DNA of 5,002 nucleotides, from NCBI GenBank assembly GCA_018061705.1, contig JAGOTO010000044.1:1-5002 (forward strand), in the 5' to 3' direction. This DNA is from Candidatus Saccharimonadota bacterium (GTDB taxonomy: Bacteria > Patescibacteria > Saccharimonadia > Saccharimonadales > UBA4665). Shown here piece by piece: positions 1-5,002 of the stretch. The stretch's first letter is position 1. Every line of letters starts with the position of its first letter. Position numbers and translations under genes: made by a program. Under the pieces are notes generated by a model. It worked only from the letters and a program-made list of their open reading frames with translations, was not told where the DNA came from and made no database searches.

Positions 1-279
1 AAGTTTTTTATCGAGCGCCGTTTCGCGCTGAACAAGCCTGCTTTCGAGATCTTTGAGCTCGTTGCGACGACTTTGCTCATCCTTGCGAGCATCGTCGACC
101 AGGCTTTTTGCCTCTGTTCGCGCATCGTCGAGCAGCTTGTCGGCTTCTTTCTTTGCCTTTGACAGCTCTTTTTCAGCCCGATTTTCACTCTCGGCCGATT
201 TCTTTTTAGTTACATACGTACTTGCGCCATAGCCGGCGCTGAGCCCAACAATAGCAAGCAAAATGGACAATGGATCCAT
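1..279 (-). CDS. rny: Ribonuclease Y, N-terminal part (runs off the left edge)
   Basis: RNase Y is a membrane-bound endoribonuclease that starts mRNA decay in many bacteria lacking RNase E. The first 93 codons are visible and stay open to the window edge. Residues about 4-23 (from SILLAIVGLS) form one membrane anchor. From residue 25 (KKKSAES) the protein becomes a long charged helix with a local 11-residue repeat (DDAR at 51-54 and again at 62-65), as expected for the family's coiled coil. Residues 71-93 contain RRNELKDLESRL and end in ALDKKL, very close to the conserved family stretch before the KH domain. The KH and HD domains lie outside the window. The ATG at 279 is preceded by a good ribosome binding site, AAAGGAA at 5 nt spacing. 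Identification rests on the anchor, coil and RRNEL...DKKL signature; I am confident. Confidence 0.92.
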   Translation of the reverse strand, partial: MDPLSILLAIVGLSAGYGASTYVTKKKSAESENRAEKELSKAKKEADKLLDDARTEAKSLVDDARKDEQSRRNELKDLESRLVQRETALDKKL

Positions 280-284
280 ATCTG

Positions 285-291
285 TTCCTTT
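285..291 (-). promoter_or_regulatory. Ribosome binding site of rny
   Basis: The minus strand reads AAAGGAA five bases before the ATG at 279. It fixes the rny start and is the clearest Shine-Dalgarno sequence in the window. Confidence 0.75.
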
Positions 292-382
292 CGATTTTGC
301 CAGGATTTCGAGACACGGCAATCGCTATCACTTCTCTAGCCGTCAAAACCTACCAAATTTATATAAAAATTACTTTAAAACA

Positions 383-409
383 GCTCTGCACCTTGATACA
401 CTTCAGAGC
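383..409 (-). terminator. Terminator-like hairpin after the sortase gene (weak)
   Basis: A perfect 6-bp stem GCTCTG/CAGAGC, extendable by one G-U pair, encloses a 15-nt loop. On the minus strand it is followed by TGTTTTAAAG and then a T-rich stretch. It lies about 50 nt after the sortase stop and about 100 nt before rny, so it could end the sortase transcript. The loop is long and the T run is interrupted, so it is a weak candidate. It could instead be a stem-loop at the 5' end of the rny leader, because a possible promoter lies just upstream of it (418-447). Confidence 0.35.
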
Positions 410-417
410 CTACTCAA

Positions 418-447
418 ATCATACGCCATGTGAAGTCAAAAACACAA
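418..447 (-). promoter_or_regulatory. rny: Possible promoter for rny
   Basis: On the minus strand TTGTGT (442-447) and TATGAT (418-423) are separated by 18 nt. The -10 box matches the sigma-70 consensus at five of six bases, the -35 box only in its TTG. It begins about 15 nt after the sortase stop and would give an rny leader of about 130 nt. The DUF11 gene uses the same TATGAT hexamer. An AT-rich TATATAAAT stretch closer to rny has no matching -35 box. Confidence is low because such matches arise by chance in AT-rich gaps. Confidence 0.3.
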
Positions 448-461
448 ATTCACCTCAAATT

Positions 462-1622
462 TTATGACCGAACCGCCCGAACCAACACTCGCTGGTCGAG
501 GCTGGTCGTACCTGGGATTTGCCTGCCCGTGCATGTGATGAGGTTCAGCCCTTCATCGGCTTTTTCGTCGGGAGTAATCATTGTAGACATATCGACTGAA
601 TCAACATGGAGCACCTCGACACTCGTGACACTGTAGGTAAACATTTGGCCATCGCCACGCTCCACTTTTATCGTATCACCTCGGCTGAGCTTTGCAGCGT
701 AGTGAAAAATCCCGTTCGTCTTTCCAATACCCGAATGACCATCGAAGAGCATAGCACCGGGCAACCCTGGACCGCTTGAGTCTTCATACCACCCTGCGTC
801 ATGGATGTTCTTGGGGGCATCAAGCTGGTTTTTTTCGTTTAAACCCATAGAGAGTACGCGAGCATGGATATTGAGCCTCGGTATAGAGATATACCGAGGT
901 GCTTCAGGAGCCACGGTATGTCGGGCAACGGTCGTTTCGGATGGCTTATCCGCTGATGGGACGACACGATTCGTCCCAGACTCTGCGGACGCACCAGCAG
1001 CAGCGTTTTGCAGCGTTTCAACTTGAGCGGCAACATGGCTGTTCACTTGAAGCCCGTTGGCCGCGACTGCTAGGCCGAGTACAAAGATCAGCCCGGCCAT
1101 ACTGTACAGTATCGCGGGCTGCCGTGAACGATTCGGTCGTTTTTTGTCAGATTTTTTTGACTCTTGCTTGCGTGCTATCGAGGTTCGATCCTCGGCGGCG
1201 TAACGAAAGTTATCTGATCGATCTACGATCTTGTTGTTCAAACCGTTGTTTAGATCCTTCGAGGTCCGGGTAACCAACTGCTGCGATCCCGGAGACCTAC
1301 TAATCGTTCTTGGTACAGTGGTCATGTGCGGCCTGCTTTGAAATCCCGCAAGCTTTTTTCCACTATTGCCAGCGTCCTGTGCAGCATGACTCTTTTCATT
1401 TGAACTCATTACGTTCAGCGAGGGGAGTCCAGTGCTTTTCAGTGTGTCTATAGAGCCCTGGCCGTACAGAGATGGAGTGGTGGTTCGTCCCGAAAAATCA
1501 AGTGCGTAATCCAGCCGCCGCCGGCGGAATGAATGTACAGCCTGCTGACCTGCCAGCGGCGATCCTTTCAGACGAACACCCTGAAATGCGGGACTATCGA
1601 GGGTTAGGCGTTGTATTGACAT
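462..1622 (-). CDS. Class F-like sortase with a long basic cytoplasmic N-terminal extension
   Basis: Membrane-bound cysteine transpeptidase that cleaves sorting signals and joins surface proteins to the cell envelope. From the ATG at 1622 it has 386 residues. Residues 1-167 are low-complexity, rich in Ser, Arg, Lys and Asn, with an RRRR run at 34-37 and a KKSDKKRPNR cluster just before one membrane segment (about 170-190, ILYSMAGLIFVLGLAVA). An Ala/Ser/Thr-rich linker follows, then the sortase domain (about 244-386), starting YISIPRLNI. The catalytic triad is visible: His296 in DGHSG, Cys364 in LITCTG and Arg378 in LDQRVLV. The GWY motif and gene length of the catalytic part fit class F better than class A or B; this is my judgement from memory of the family. 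A TTG at 1661 would add 13 residues. Neither start has a Shine-Dalgarno sequence, and the ATG lies inside a 58-codon ORF, so translational coupling is likely. The neighbouring gene encodes a plausible substrate. Confidence 0.88.
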   Translation of the reverse strand: MSIQRLTLDSPAFQGVRLKGSPLAGQQAVHSFRRRRLDYALDFSGRTTTPSLYGQGSIDTLKSTGLPSLNVMSSNEKSHAAQDAGNSGKKLAGFQSRPHMTTVPRTISRSPGSQQLVTRTSKDLNNGLNNKIVDRSDNFRYAAEDRTSIARKQESKKSDKKRPNRSRQPAILYSMAGLIFVLGLAVAANGLQVNSHVAAQVETLQNAAAGASAESGTNRVVPSADKPSETTVARHTVAPEAPRYISIPRLNIHARVLSMGLNEKNQLDAPKNIHDAGWYEDSSGPGLPGAMLFDGHSGIGKTNGIFHYAAKLSRGDTIKVERGDGQMFTYSVTSVEVLHVDSVDMSTMITPDEKADEGLNLITCTGRQIPGTTSLDQRVLVRAVRS

Positions 1623-1770
1623 GTTGTGTTTTGATTTGTTTGTATTTTTGAGGAGAACCAACTGCGTTTGCGTAACTGGTAAACCCTAAGGTCAGCAATA
1701 ACGCCAGAAATATTTCAGCGACGATAAGAGGGATTAAAACTGACCTATCTGATATGATTTGGTTTTTCAT
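1594..1770 (-). CDS. Small secreted peptide with signal sequence, overlapping the sortase start
   Basis: A 58-codon ORF from ATG at 1770 to TAG at 1594-1596; I do not recognise a family. The N-terminus MKNQIISDRS is followed by a hydrophobic run (about 11-30, VLIPLIVAEIFLALLLTLGF) and SYANA, a good signal peptidase I site (ANA before Val37). Cleavage would release a 22-residue peptide with four Lys/Arg, no acidic residue and three Pro. An in-frame stop lies just upstream, so the start is well defined. Only a weak AAAAGAAA stands before it, but a 17-nt-spaced promoter ends about 30 nt upstream. The ORF overlaps the sortase ATG by 29 nt in another frame, so its translation may deliver ribosomes to the sortase. 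It could be a secreted factor, a leader ORF, or a chance ORF. A frameshifted N-terminus of the sortase is less likely, because adding a second membrane segment would put the catalytic domain on the wrong side. Confidence 0.55.
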   Translation of the reverse strand: MKNQIISDRSVLIPLIVAEIFLALLLTLGFTSYANAVGSPQKYKQIKTQHVNTTPNPR

Positions 1771-1793
1771 TGGGTGTTTCTTTTCGTATTACC

Positions 1794-1823
1794 ATGACCA
1801 TAATACGACAGTTTATTGGTCAT
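1794..1823. repeat. Inverted repeat across the promoter, possible operator
   Basis: ATGACCA (1794-1800) and TGGTCAT (1817-1823) are perfect 7-base inverted copies separated by 16 nt. Just inside them TAATA and TATT allow further imperfect matching. Arm centres are 23 nt apart, about two helical turns. The repeat spans the whole spacer, the -10 box and the edge of the -35 box, the position expected for a repressor site. No regulator gene is visible in the window, and hairpin formation in RNA is unlikely to be its role since most of it precedes the predicted transcription start. Confidence 0.45.
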
Positions 1824-1828
1824 TGCAA
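1800..1828 (-). promoter_or_regulatory. Promoter of the small-peptide/sortase unit
   Basis: The minus strand reads TTGCAA (1823-1828), 17 nt of spacer, then TATTAT (1800-1805), matching the sigma-70 consensus at four and five of six bases with ideal spacing. Transcription would start near 1793, leaving a leader of about 23 nt before the ATG at 1770. No comparable promoter lies directly before the sortase ATG at 1622, so both ORFs probably share this one. Confidence 0.6.
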
Positions 1829-1872
1829 GTTTTGATTTACAGAGGTATCGTCGATTTCAAACGTTGTTTGTT

Positions 1873-3315
1873 TTACTTCTTTTGAATCTTGATCCGTGCT
1901 GACTCAGGGTGCATTCGTCTCCCGAGCAAGACTAGTCCAGCAGCCAGCAGTGAAAGAAGCCCGCCAAACAGTAGTGGATTGCTTGTGATGACACCAAAGC
2001 CTGTATCTGGGGTGCCTGGCACGGGATTAGCCTGTACGGTGATGGTTGTCGGATCGCCCGCAAGCACCGTCGTCGGATCGTCAGACCGCAGCTCGCTCGG
2101 GAAAGAAACCACGCTAAAATTATTAATGACAGCTTGGTTAGTCATCGTTTTTGATGGGGCGTCATTGGGAATTTGAACGGTCAAATTGAAAGTTATTGAG
2201 CTTGATGCGGGCACAGACATACCAGTCACGGTCACACTACCCTGACCTCCGTATGCGCTGGCTGTCCCGCCATGAAGATTCGAAAGCGTTCCAGCAACAA
2301 ATGTTCGGTTATCAGTCAGTACATCACTAAAGGTGAATGTCAGGGGGCCGCTCACGAGAGCGTTGTATACGGTGTACGTGTAGGTAACCTGCTCGCCAGC
2401 TTTGAGCGTTCGAGGGGTAGCCGACTTTTCAAACAATGGGGCGTATGGACACGCGGCACCATCGTACTGCGCAACGGTTGGCACATCATTGACGAGTGTC
2501 GATGCGCCCGTACCACTTCCGTTGGTGCCAATGATTGATCGAAATAGCTTCCCTGGATTGAGCTGAGTCGTGAGCAGTTCGCCCTTTGCATCGATCATAG
2601 CGGCGCCGTGCAAGACACTACCCGGCTCGTAGACACTAGTGTTGTCGGCTGAAAGATGTGTGACAGTCCCTGCTGTATGTGTCGCATTGACGGATATCAT
2701 CACAACCCTATGAGCGACCGAGTCTACCCCGTAGAAGTTACCATCCTTCGGGTTGTAGGCCATATCACCAACTGCCATGTTGCCGGGCAAATCATTGGTC
2801 AGCGTAAACGTCCCGACTAAGGTTGGAGTCGGTGTCGACACGTCAGTCACCACCCATTCGAGTGGCCCACCACCGACAGCAGACAACATATTATGGTACC
2901 CATCACCGTCGAAGTCTCCAGCGAGATAGTCAGGTGCTCCTGCGGGCATACCAGCAACCGGAGCTCCAATGGAGGCGGCTGTGCCATCGGCAGCGATTCT
3001 AACATATTCTTCATCGGTACTGTTGTATCCGTAGATATACCCGTCATTAAAGTTAAAGCCCATTGCGTTGTAGCCCTGAGTGTACGGTCCACCTATGGAT
3101 GTCATATCGACTGGTGCGTTCTGAACATTGAGACGTGCGAGTTGGGTATTCGTCTGATTGTATGCGATGTAGATCGTACCATCACACTGAAAGGTTGGAG
3201 CACCCTGAGCACCGACTTTTGGAGCTTGTAGCAATAGCGCCGTGGCCACCGCAAGAACCGACATCCCTACACTTAATCTAAGACTCTTGCCCGACCAGAT
3301 TTTTCCCATCGACAT
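1873..3315 (-). CDS. Secreted DUF11 surface protein with TPDTG cell-wall sorting signal
   Basis: A 480-residue surface protein and likely substrate of the neighbouring sortase. A signal peptide spans residues 1-36 (KSLRLS, hydrophobic 17-30, probable cut after VGA). Residues 42-290 are rich in short beta motifs (TIYIAYN, GYIYGYN, GNFYGVD), resembling the propeller-like DUF6923 domain often found before DUF11, and include a DFDGDG calcium-loop motif at 134-139. The only two cysteines I see, Cys44 and Cys289, sit at the two ends of this region and could form a disulfide. Residues about 294-428 are a DUF11-type beta-sandwich (LFEKSATPRTLKAGEQVTYT). The C-terminus is a sorting signal: TPDTG at 435-439, a hydrophobic segment at about 447-465, and a basic tail from RRMH. 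The start at 3315 has AGAGGG at 7 nt. Function may be adhesion or envelope display; the family match to DUF6923 is from memory. Confidence 0.85.
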   Translation of the reverse strand: MSMGKIWSGKSLRLSVGMSVLAVATALLLQAPKVGAQGAPTFQCDGTIYIAYNQTNTQLARLNVQNAPVDMTSIGGPYTQGYNAMGFNFNDGYIYGYNSTDEEYVRIAADGTAASIGAPVAGMPAGAPDYLAGDFDGDGYHNMLSAVGGGPLEWVVTDVSTPTPTLVGTFTLTNDLPGNMAVGDMAYNPKDGNFYGVDSVAHRVVMISVNATHTAGTVTHLSADNTSVYEPGSVLHGAAMIDAKGELLTTQLNPGKLFRSIIGTNGSGTGASTLVNDVPTVAQYDGAACPYAPLFEKSATPRTLKAGEQVTYTYTVYNALVSGPLTFTFSDVLTDNRTFVAGTLSNLHGGTASAYGGQGSVTVTGMSVPASSSITFNLTVQIPNDAPSKTMTNQAVINNFSVVSFPSELRSDDPTTVLAGDPTTITVQANPVPGTPDTGFGVITSNPLLFGGLLSLLAAGLVLLGRRMHPESARIKIQKK

Positions 3316-3322
3316 AGTTGTA

Positions 3323-3328
3323 CCCTCT
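3323..3328 (-). promoter_or_regulatory. Ribosome binding site of the DUF11 surface-protein gene
   Basis: The minus strand reads AGAGGG seven bases before the ATG at 3315. This favours the first Met over the Met two codons later. Confidence 0.65.
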
Positions 3329-3338
3329 TAATCATTCA

Positions 3339-3367
3339 ATCATAAGTGCTTTTGAGCAGAAACGCAA
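3339..3367 (-). promoter_or_regulatory. Promoter of the DUF11 surface-protein gene
   Basis: The minus strand reads TTGCGT (3362-3367), a 17-nt spacer, then TATGAT (3339-3344). The -10 box matches five of six consensus bases, the -35 box keeps TTG. Predicted start of transcription is near 3332, giving a leader of about 17 nt before the ATG at 3315, as short as that of the downstream unit. It lies between the tsaB stop and the gene, so the surface protein is probably expressed apart from the t6A genes. Confidence 0.5.
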
Positions 3368-3389
3368 TGAGTTTCGTGACGAGCTATCA

Positions 3390-3782
3390 CTATTTTTTCT
3401 GTGGAGTGATGTGGACCTCGGCCCCGTACTCCGGTACAACTACGACGTCGTCTTCGCCGCGAACAAGGCGGTCTATCCCTGTTTCAATCCAGCGAGGATT
3501 GACTGCACCAACGATCGGGACAGTGAGTGCCTGCGACAGTGCATTACCTACGGCAGCTCCTATCCGTAAGCCAGTAAAACTACCCGGCCCAGCAAATACA
3601 ATTACGCCTTCGATATCCTTCCAATCACATTGCTCAGCTTCAAGTAACTGCTTTAGCTTCTGATGAATAGTTGCGCTCAACTGCCGGTGCGCCGTCCATA
3701 CCTCGTAACTTCGTCTTTCCAAATCTTGGTATAGCCCGATCTCTGCATCGGGCTTGTCTGTCCGGATGGTCAAGATTATCAT
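3390..3782 (-). CDS. tsaB: TsaB, tRNA t6A biosynthesis protein, short form
   Basis: TsaB pairs with TsaD (a paralogue with the same fold) to form the platform that, with TsaE, transfers threonylcarbamoyl to A37 of ANN-decoding tRNAs. The product has 130 residues against roughly 220-240 in model bacteria. The hallmark AGPGSFTGLRIG is at 64-75, following a WKDIEGVIVF strand, and the N-terminal strand (MIILTIRTD) fits the family's ILAIDTS start. The second half of the usual protein is missing; the chain ends after VVVPEYGAEV and a basic tail. The ending looks natural rather than broken, so I infer a lineage-specific short form that keeps the TsaD-binding lobe. The ATG at 3782 overlaps the tsaE stop in ATGA, with GAGGG 9 nt upstream, so the two are translationally coupled. 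Confidence 0.88.
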   Translation of the reverse strand: MIILTIRTDKPDAEIGLYQDLERRSYEVWTAHRQLSATIHQKLKQLLEAEQCDWKDIEGVIVFAGPGSFTGLRIGAAVGNALSQALTVPIVGAVNPRWIETGIDRLVRGEDDVVVVPEYGAEVHITPQKK

Positions 3783-4249
3783 CTTGCCCAGCCCTCAAAT
3801 AGGTATGCTAGATCCGGTGGATATATACACGATATGTCGCGAGAGACCGGTCCTGAGTGCGTCATCGTAATGTTTAGTACATCATTCGGTAACATCTCCT
3901 TCACCACATCAGACCACTCGACGATTGACACAACCGACTGATCCTCTACGGACTCCCGAAACTCTTGCGCCATGATTCCAGCATCTGCAAGGCGATAGAA
4001 GTCGTAATGCATTATTTCGAACGAAGGTGCCCGGTACGCTCTGCTCACGGTGAAGGTTGGGCTGGTCACCCTTTCTGAGCTCCCCGCTCCGCGCACGATT
4101 CCGCGTGTCAGCGTTGTTTTACCTCCACCCAAATCACTATGGAGTACGATGGTCTCTCCACCCTTCAGCCTCGCGCCGAGATTCTCGCCGATGAGTTCAG
4201 TGTCGTCGGAGCTTGTAGACAGCATTTGCCAAATCTTTTCGGTAGACAT
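3779..4249 (-). CDS. tsaE: TsaE, P-loop ATPase of tRNA t6A biosynthesis
   Basis: TsaE binds the TsaB-TsaD dimer and uses ATP to reset the complex during t6A formation in the cytoplasm. Numbered from the ATG at 4249 (156 residues, normal length), the Walker A motif SDLGGGKTT is at 38-46. Next come VTSPTFTV at 61-68, HYDFYRL at 81-87 with the family's acidic residue, and VEWSD at 110-114 with the conserved Glu-Trp pair. Start choice is uncertain. An ATG at 4258 has AGGA only 1 nt away, the one at 4249 has the same AGGA at 10 nt, and one at 4225 would still keep the whole domain. The upstream lamin-tail gene overlaps this start by 53 nt (29 nt with the 4225 start). The stop overlaps the tsaB start by four bases, forming a clear pair. 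Confidence 0.9.
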   Translation of the reverse strand: MSTEKIWQMLSTSSDDTELIGENLGARLKGGETIVLHSDLGGGKTTLTRGIVRGAGSSERVTSPTFTVSRAYRAPSFEIMHYDFYRLADAGIMAQEFRESVEDQSVVSIVEWSDVVKEMLPNDVLNITMTHSGPVSRDISCIYPPDLAYLFEGWAR

Positions 4250-5002
4250 ATGCTCCATATCCTAACGCGCATGTCATAACAATCGCAAGTACTCCTGGAT
4301 GAATCGGCACAGGACCAGGTATACTCGCCACTTGTCTCGTTGGTTCTGGACCAGCAGATTTCGTCGAGGCCACAGTCTTGTCTTTGGACGATTTGGACTT
4401 TTTTGTTGTCGCGGCCTTGACCTTAGCTGTCGACGTCTTGGTTGTACCAGACTTAACGGTCAGACTTTTCACTCCGGTCGCTGGCTTGACGATAGGCTGC
4501 GCAATAACATTGGTAAGCGACGGGGTAGCTTTCGTCGTCCAGTACCAGGCACCGTTTGCCAAAGCCCAGGCCTGACCATCGGGAGCAGAATCATATGGAT
4601 CAGATTGCGTAACGATAGTTTTGCTGCTATCAAGCAGCGATGCCTGACCGCTCGTATTACTCATGCTCAGGCCCGTTTCTGAAGAGTAAAACACCCGAAA
4701 GCTCTTGCCCGGAATCGTAACTCCGCCAGGTATAACATATGAGTGCTTTGTCGCAAGACCTGTTTGGAGCACGAAGCCTGACAAATCAAAGGTAGCATCA
4801 TTGGAGTTATACAGCTCTATGTATTCATCGCTCGCATCCGTGCCTGTTCCGAGTGGGTTTGGCACTGTCTCGGTTATAAGCGGGGGAGCTAGACCCTTGT
4901 TTTCATCTAGGACGACGCTCTGGCCAGGGGCGGACTCCACTTCATTGATACTTTCAATGATTGCAGGAGGCTCAATAGCCGACTGCAACCATGACACAGT
5001 TT
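4197..5002 (-). CDS. Membrane-anchored lamin-tail-domain surface protein (5' end outside window)
   Basis: The reading frame is open to the right edge, so the N-terminus and any signal peptide are missing. A GTG at 4997 is the first possible start inside the window but is probably internal. Numbered from it, residues about 37-165 are a lamin-tail domain: ITETVPNP, DEYIELYN, FDLSGFVLQTG, a YVIPGG...IPGKSFRVFY strand pair, and the closing GAWYWTTKATPSLTN. Residues 170-232 are a Lys/Thr/Ser/Ala linker with many lysines, then one membrane segment (about 235-252) and a short basic tail ending KLRRH. The domain should face outward with the tail inside. No PDTG-type motif is present, so it is anchored by its own membrane helix rather than by the sortase seen here. 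Its last 17 codons run into tsaE in another frame. Bacterial lamin-tail domains are thought to bind surfaces, sugars or DNA; the role here is unknown. Confidence 0.8.
   Translation of the reverse strand, partial: TVSWLQSAIEPPAIIESINEVESAPGQSVVLDENKGLAPPLITETVPNPLGTGTDASDEYIELYNSNDATFDLSGFVLQTGLATKHSYVIPGGVTIPGKSFRVFYSSETGLSMSNTSGQASLLDSSKTIVTQSDPYDSAPDGQAWALANGAWYWTTKATPSLTNVIAQPIVKPATGVKSLTVKSGTTKTSTAKVKAATTKKSKSSKDKTVASTKSAGPEPTRQVASIPGPVPIHPGVLAIVMTCALGYGAYVYRKDLANAVYKLRRH

Noticed and set aside
270..467. Plus-strand ORF across the rny-sortase gap
   Set aside because: Begins inside rny, covers an AT-rich gap, has no domain or credible ribosome binding site; the gap is better explained as terminator and promoter space.
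899..1273. Plus-strand ORF of 124 codons opposite the sortase
   Set aside because: Arg- and Cys-rich without any fold or motif, fully antisense to a gene with an intact catalytic triad; a shadow of its codon pattern.
1594..1770. Frameshift joining the signal-peptide ORF to the sortase as one protein
   Set aside because: The sortase already has its own membrane segment; a second uncleaved one upstream would place the catalytic domain in the cytoplasm, and there is no slippery sequence in the overlap.
1856..1872. CAAAC/GTTTG hairpin just after the DUF11 gene stop, as a terminator
   Set aside because: The stem is only 5 bp with a 3-nt loop, and on the coding strand it is not followed by a T run.
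3372..3391. GTGA/TCAC stem after the tsaB stop as a terminator
   Set aside because: Only 4 bp and no T run after it on the minus strand; it would not stop transcription.
3346..3663. Plus-strand ORFs opposite tsaB
   Set aside because: They lie over the well-supported TsaB frame and show no recognisable domain or ribosome binding site.
4299..4682. Plus-strand ORF of 127 codons opposite the lamin-tail gene
   Set aside because: Composition is dominated by Arg, Cys and Trp, as expected from antisense of a Thr/Lys/Ser-rich coding region; no start signal or motif.

Overview
All genes in this window lie on the minus strand and read right to left. The content suggests a small-genome bacterium of the Patescibacteria, most likely Candidatus Saccharibacteria (TM7). 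I infer this from protein style rather than from any search: a very short TsaB next to TsaE, a lamin-tail-domain surface protein, a DUF11 wall protein with a PDTG-type sorting signal, and a sortase with a long disordered cytoplasmic tail. TGA is used as a normal stop at the end of tsaE, which argues against the recoded lineages (SR1/Gracilibacteria).

Layout in order of transcription. At about 5002-4197 is the 3' part of a membrane-anchored lamin-tail-domain protein. Its end overlaps tsaE (about 4249-3779), which overlaps tsaB (3782-3390) by four bases; these two belong to the tRNA t6A pathway. A short gap with a recognisable promoter (3339-3367) leads to a 480-residue secreted DUF11 protein (3315-1873) carrying a TPDTG cell-wall sorting signal. 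A second gap holds a promoter (1800-1828) inside an inverted repeat. From this promoter reads a short signal-peptide ORF of 58 codons (1770-1594), whose end overlaps the start of a sortase gene (1622-462). After a gap of about 180 bases with a weak terminator-like hairpin, the window ends in the first 93 codons of rny (RNase Y, 279-1).

How the parts fit: the central block looks like a self-contained surface-display unit, with a class F-like sortase beside a substrate it could anchor and a small secreted cationic peptide between them. The flanking genes (tsaE, tsaB, rny) are housekeeping functions. The least expected parts are the 58-codon ORF, the palindrome over its promoter, and the very long basic cytoplasmic extension of the sortase.
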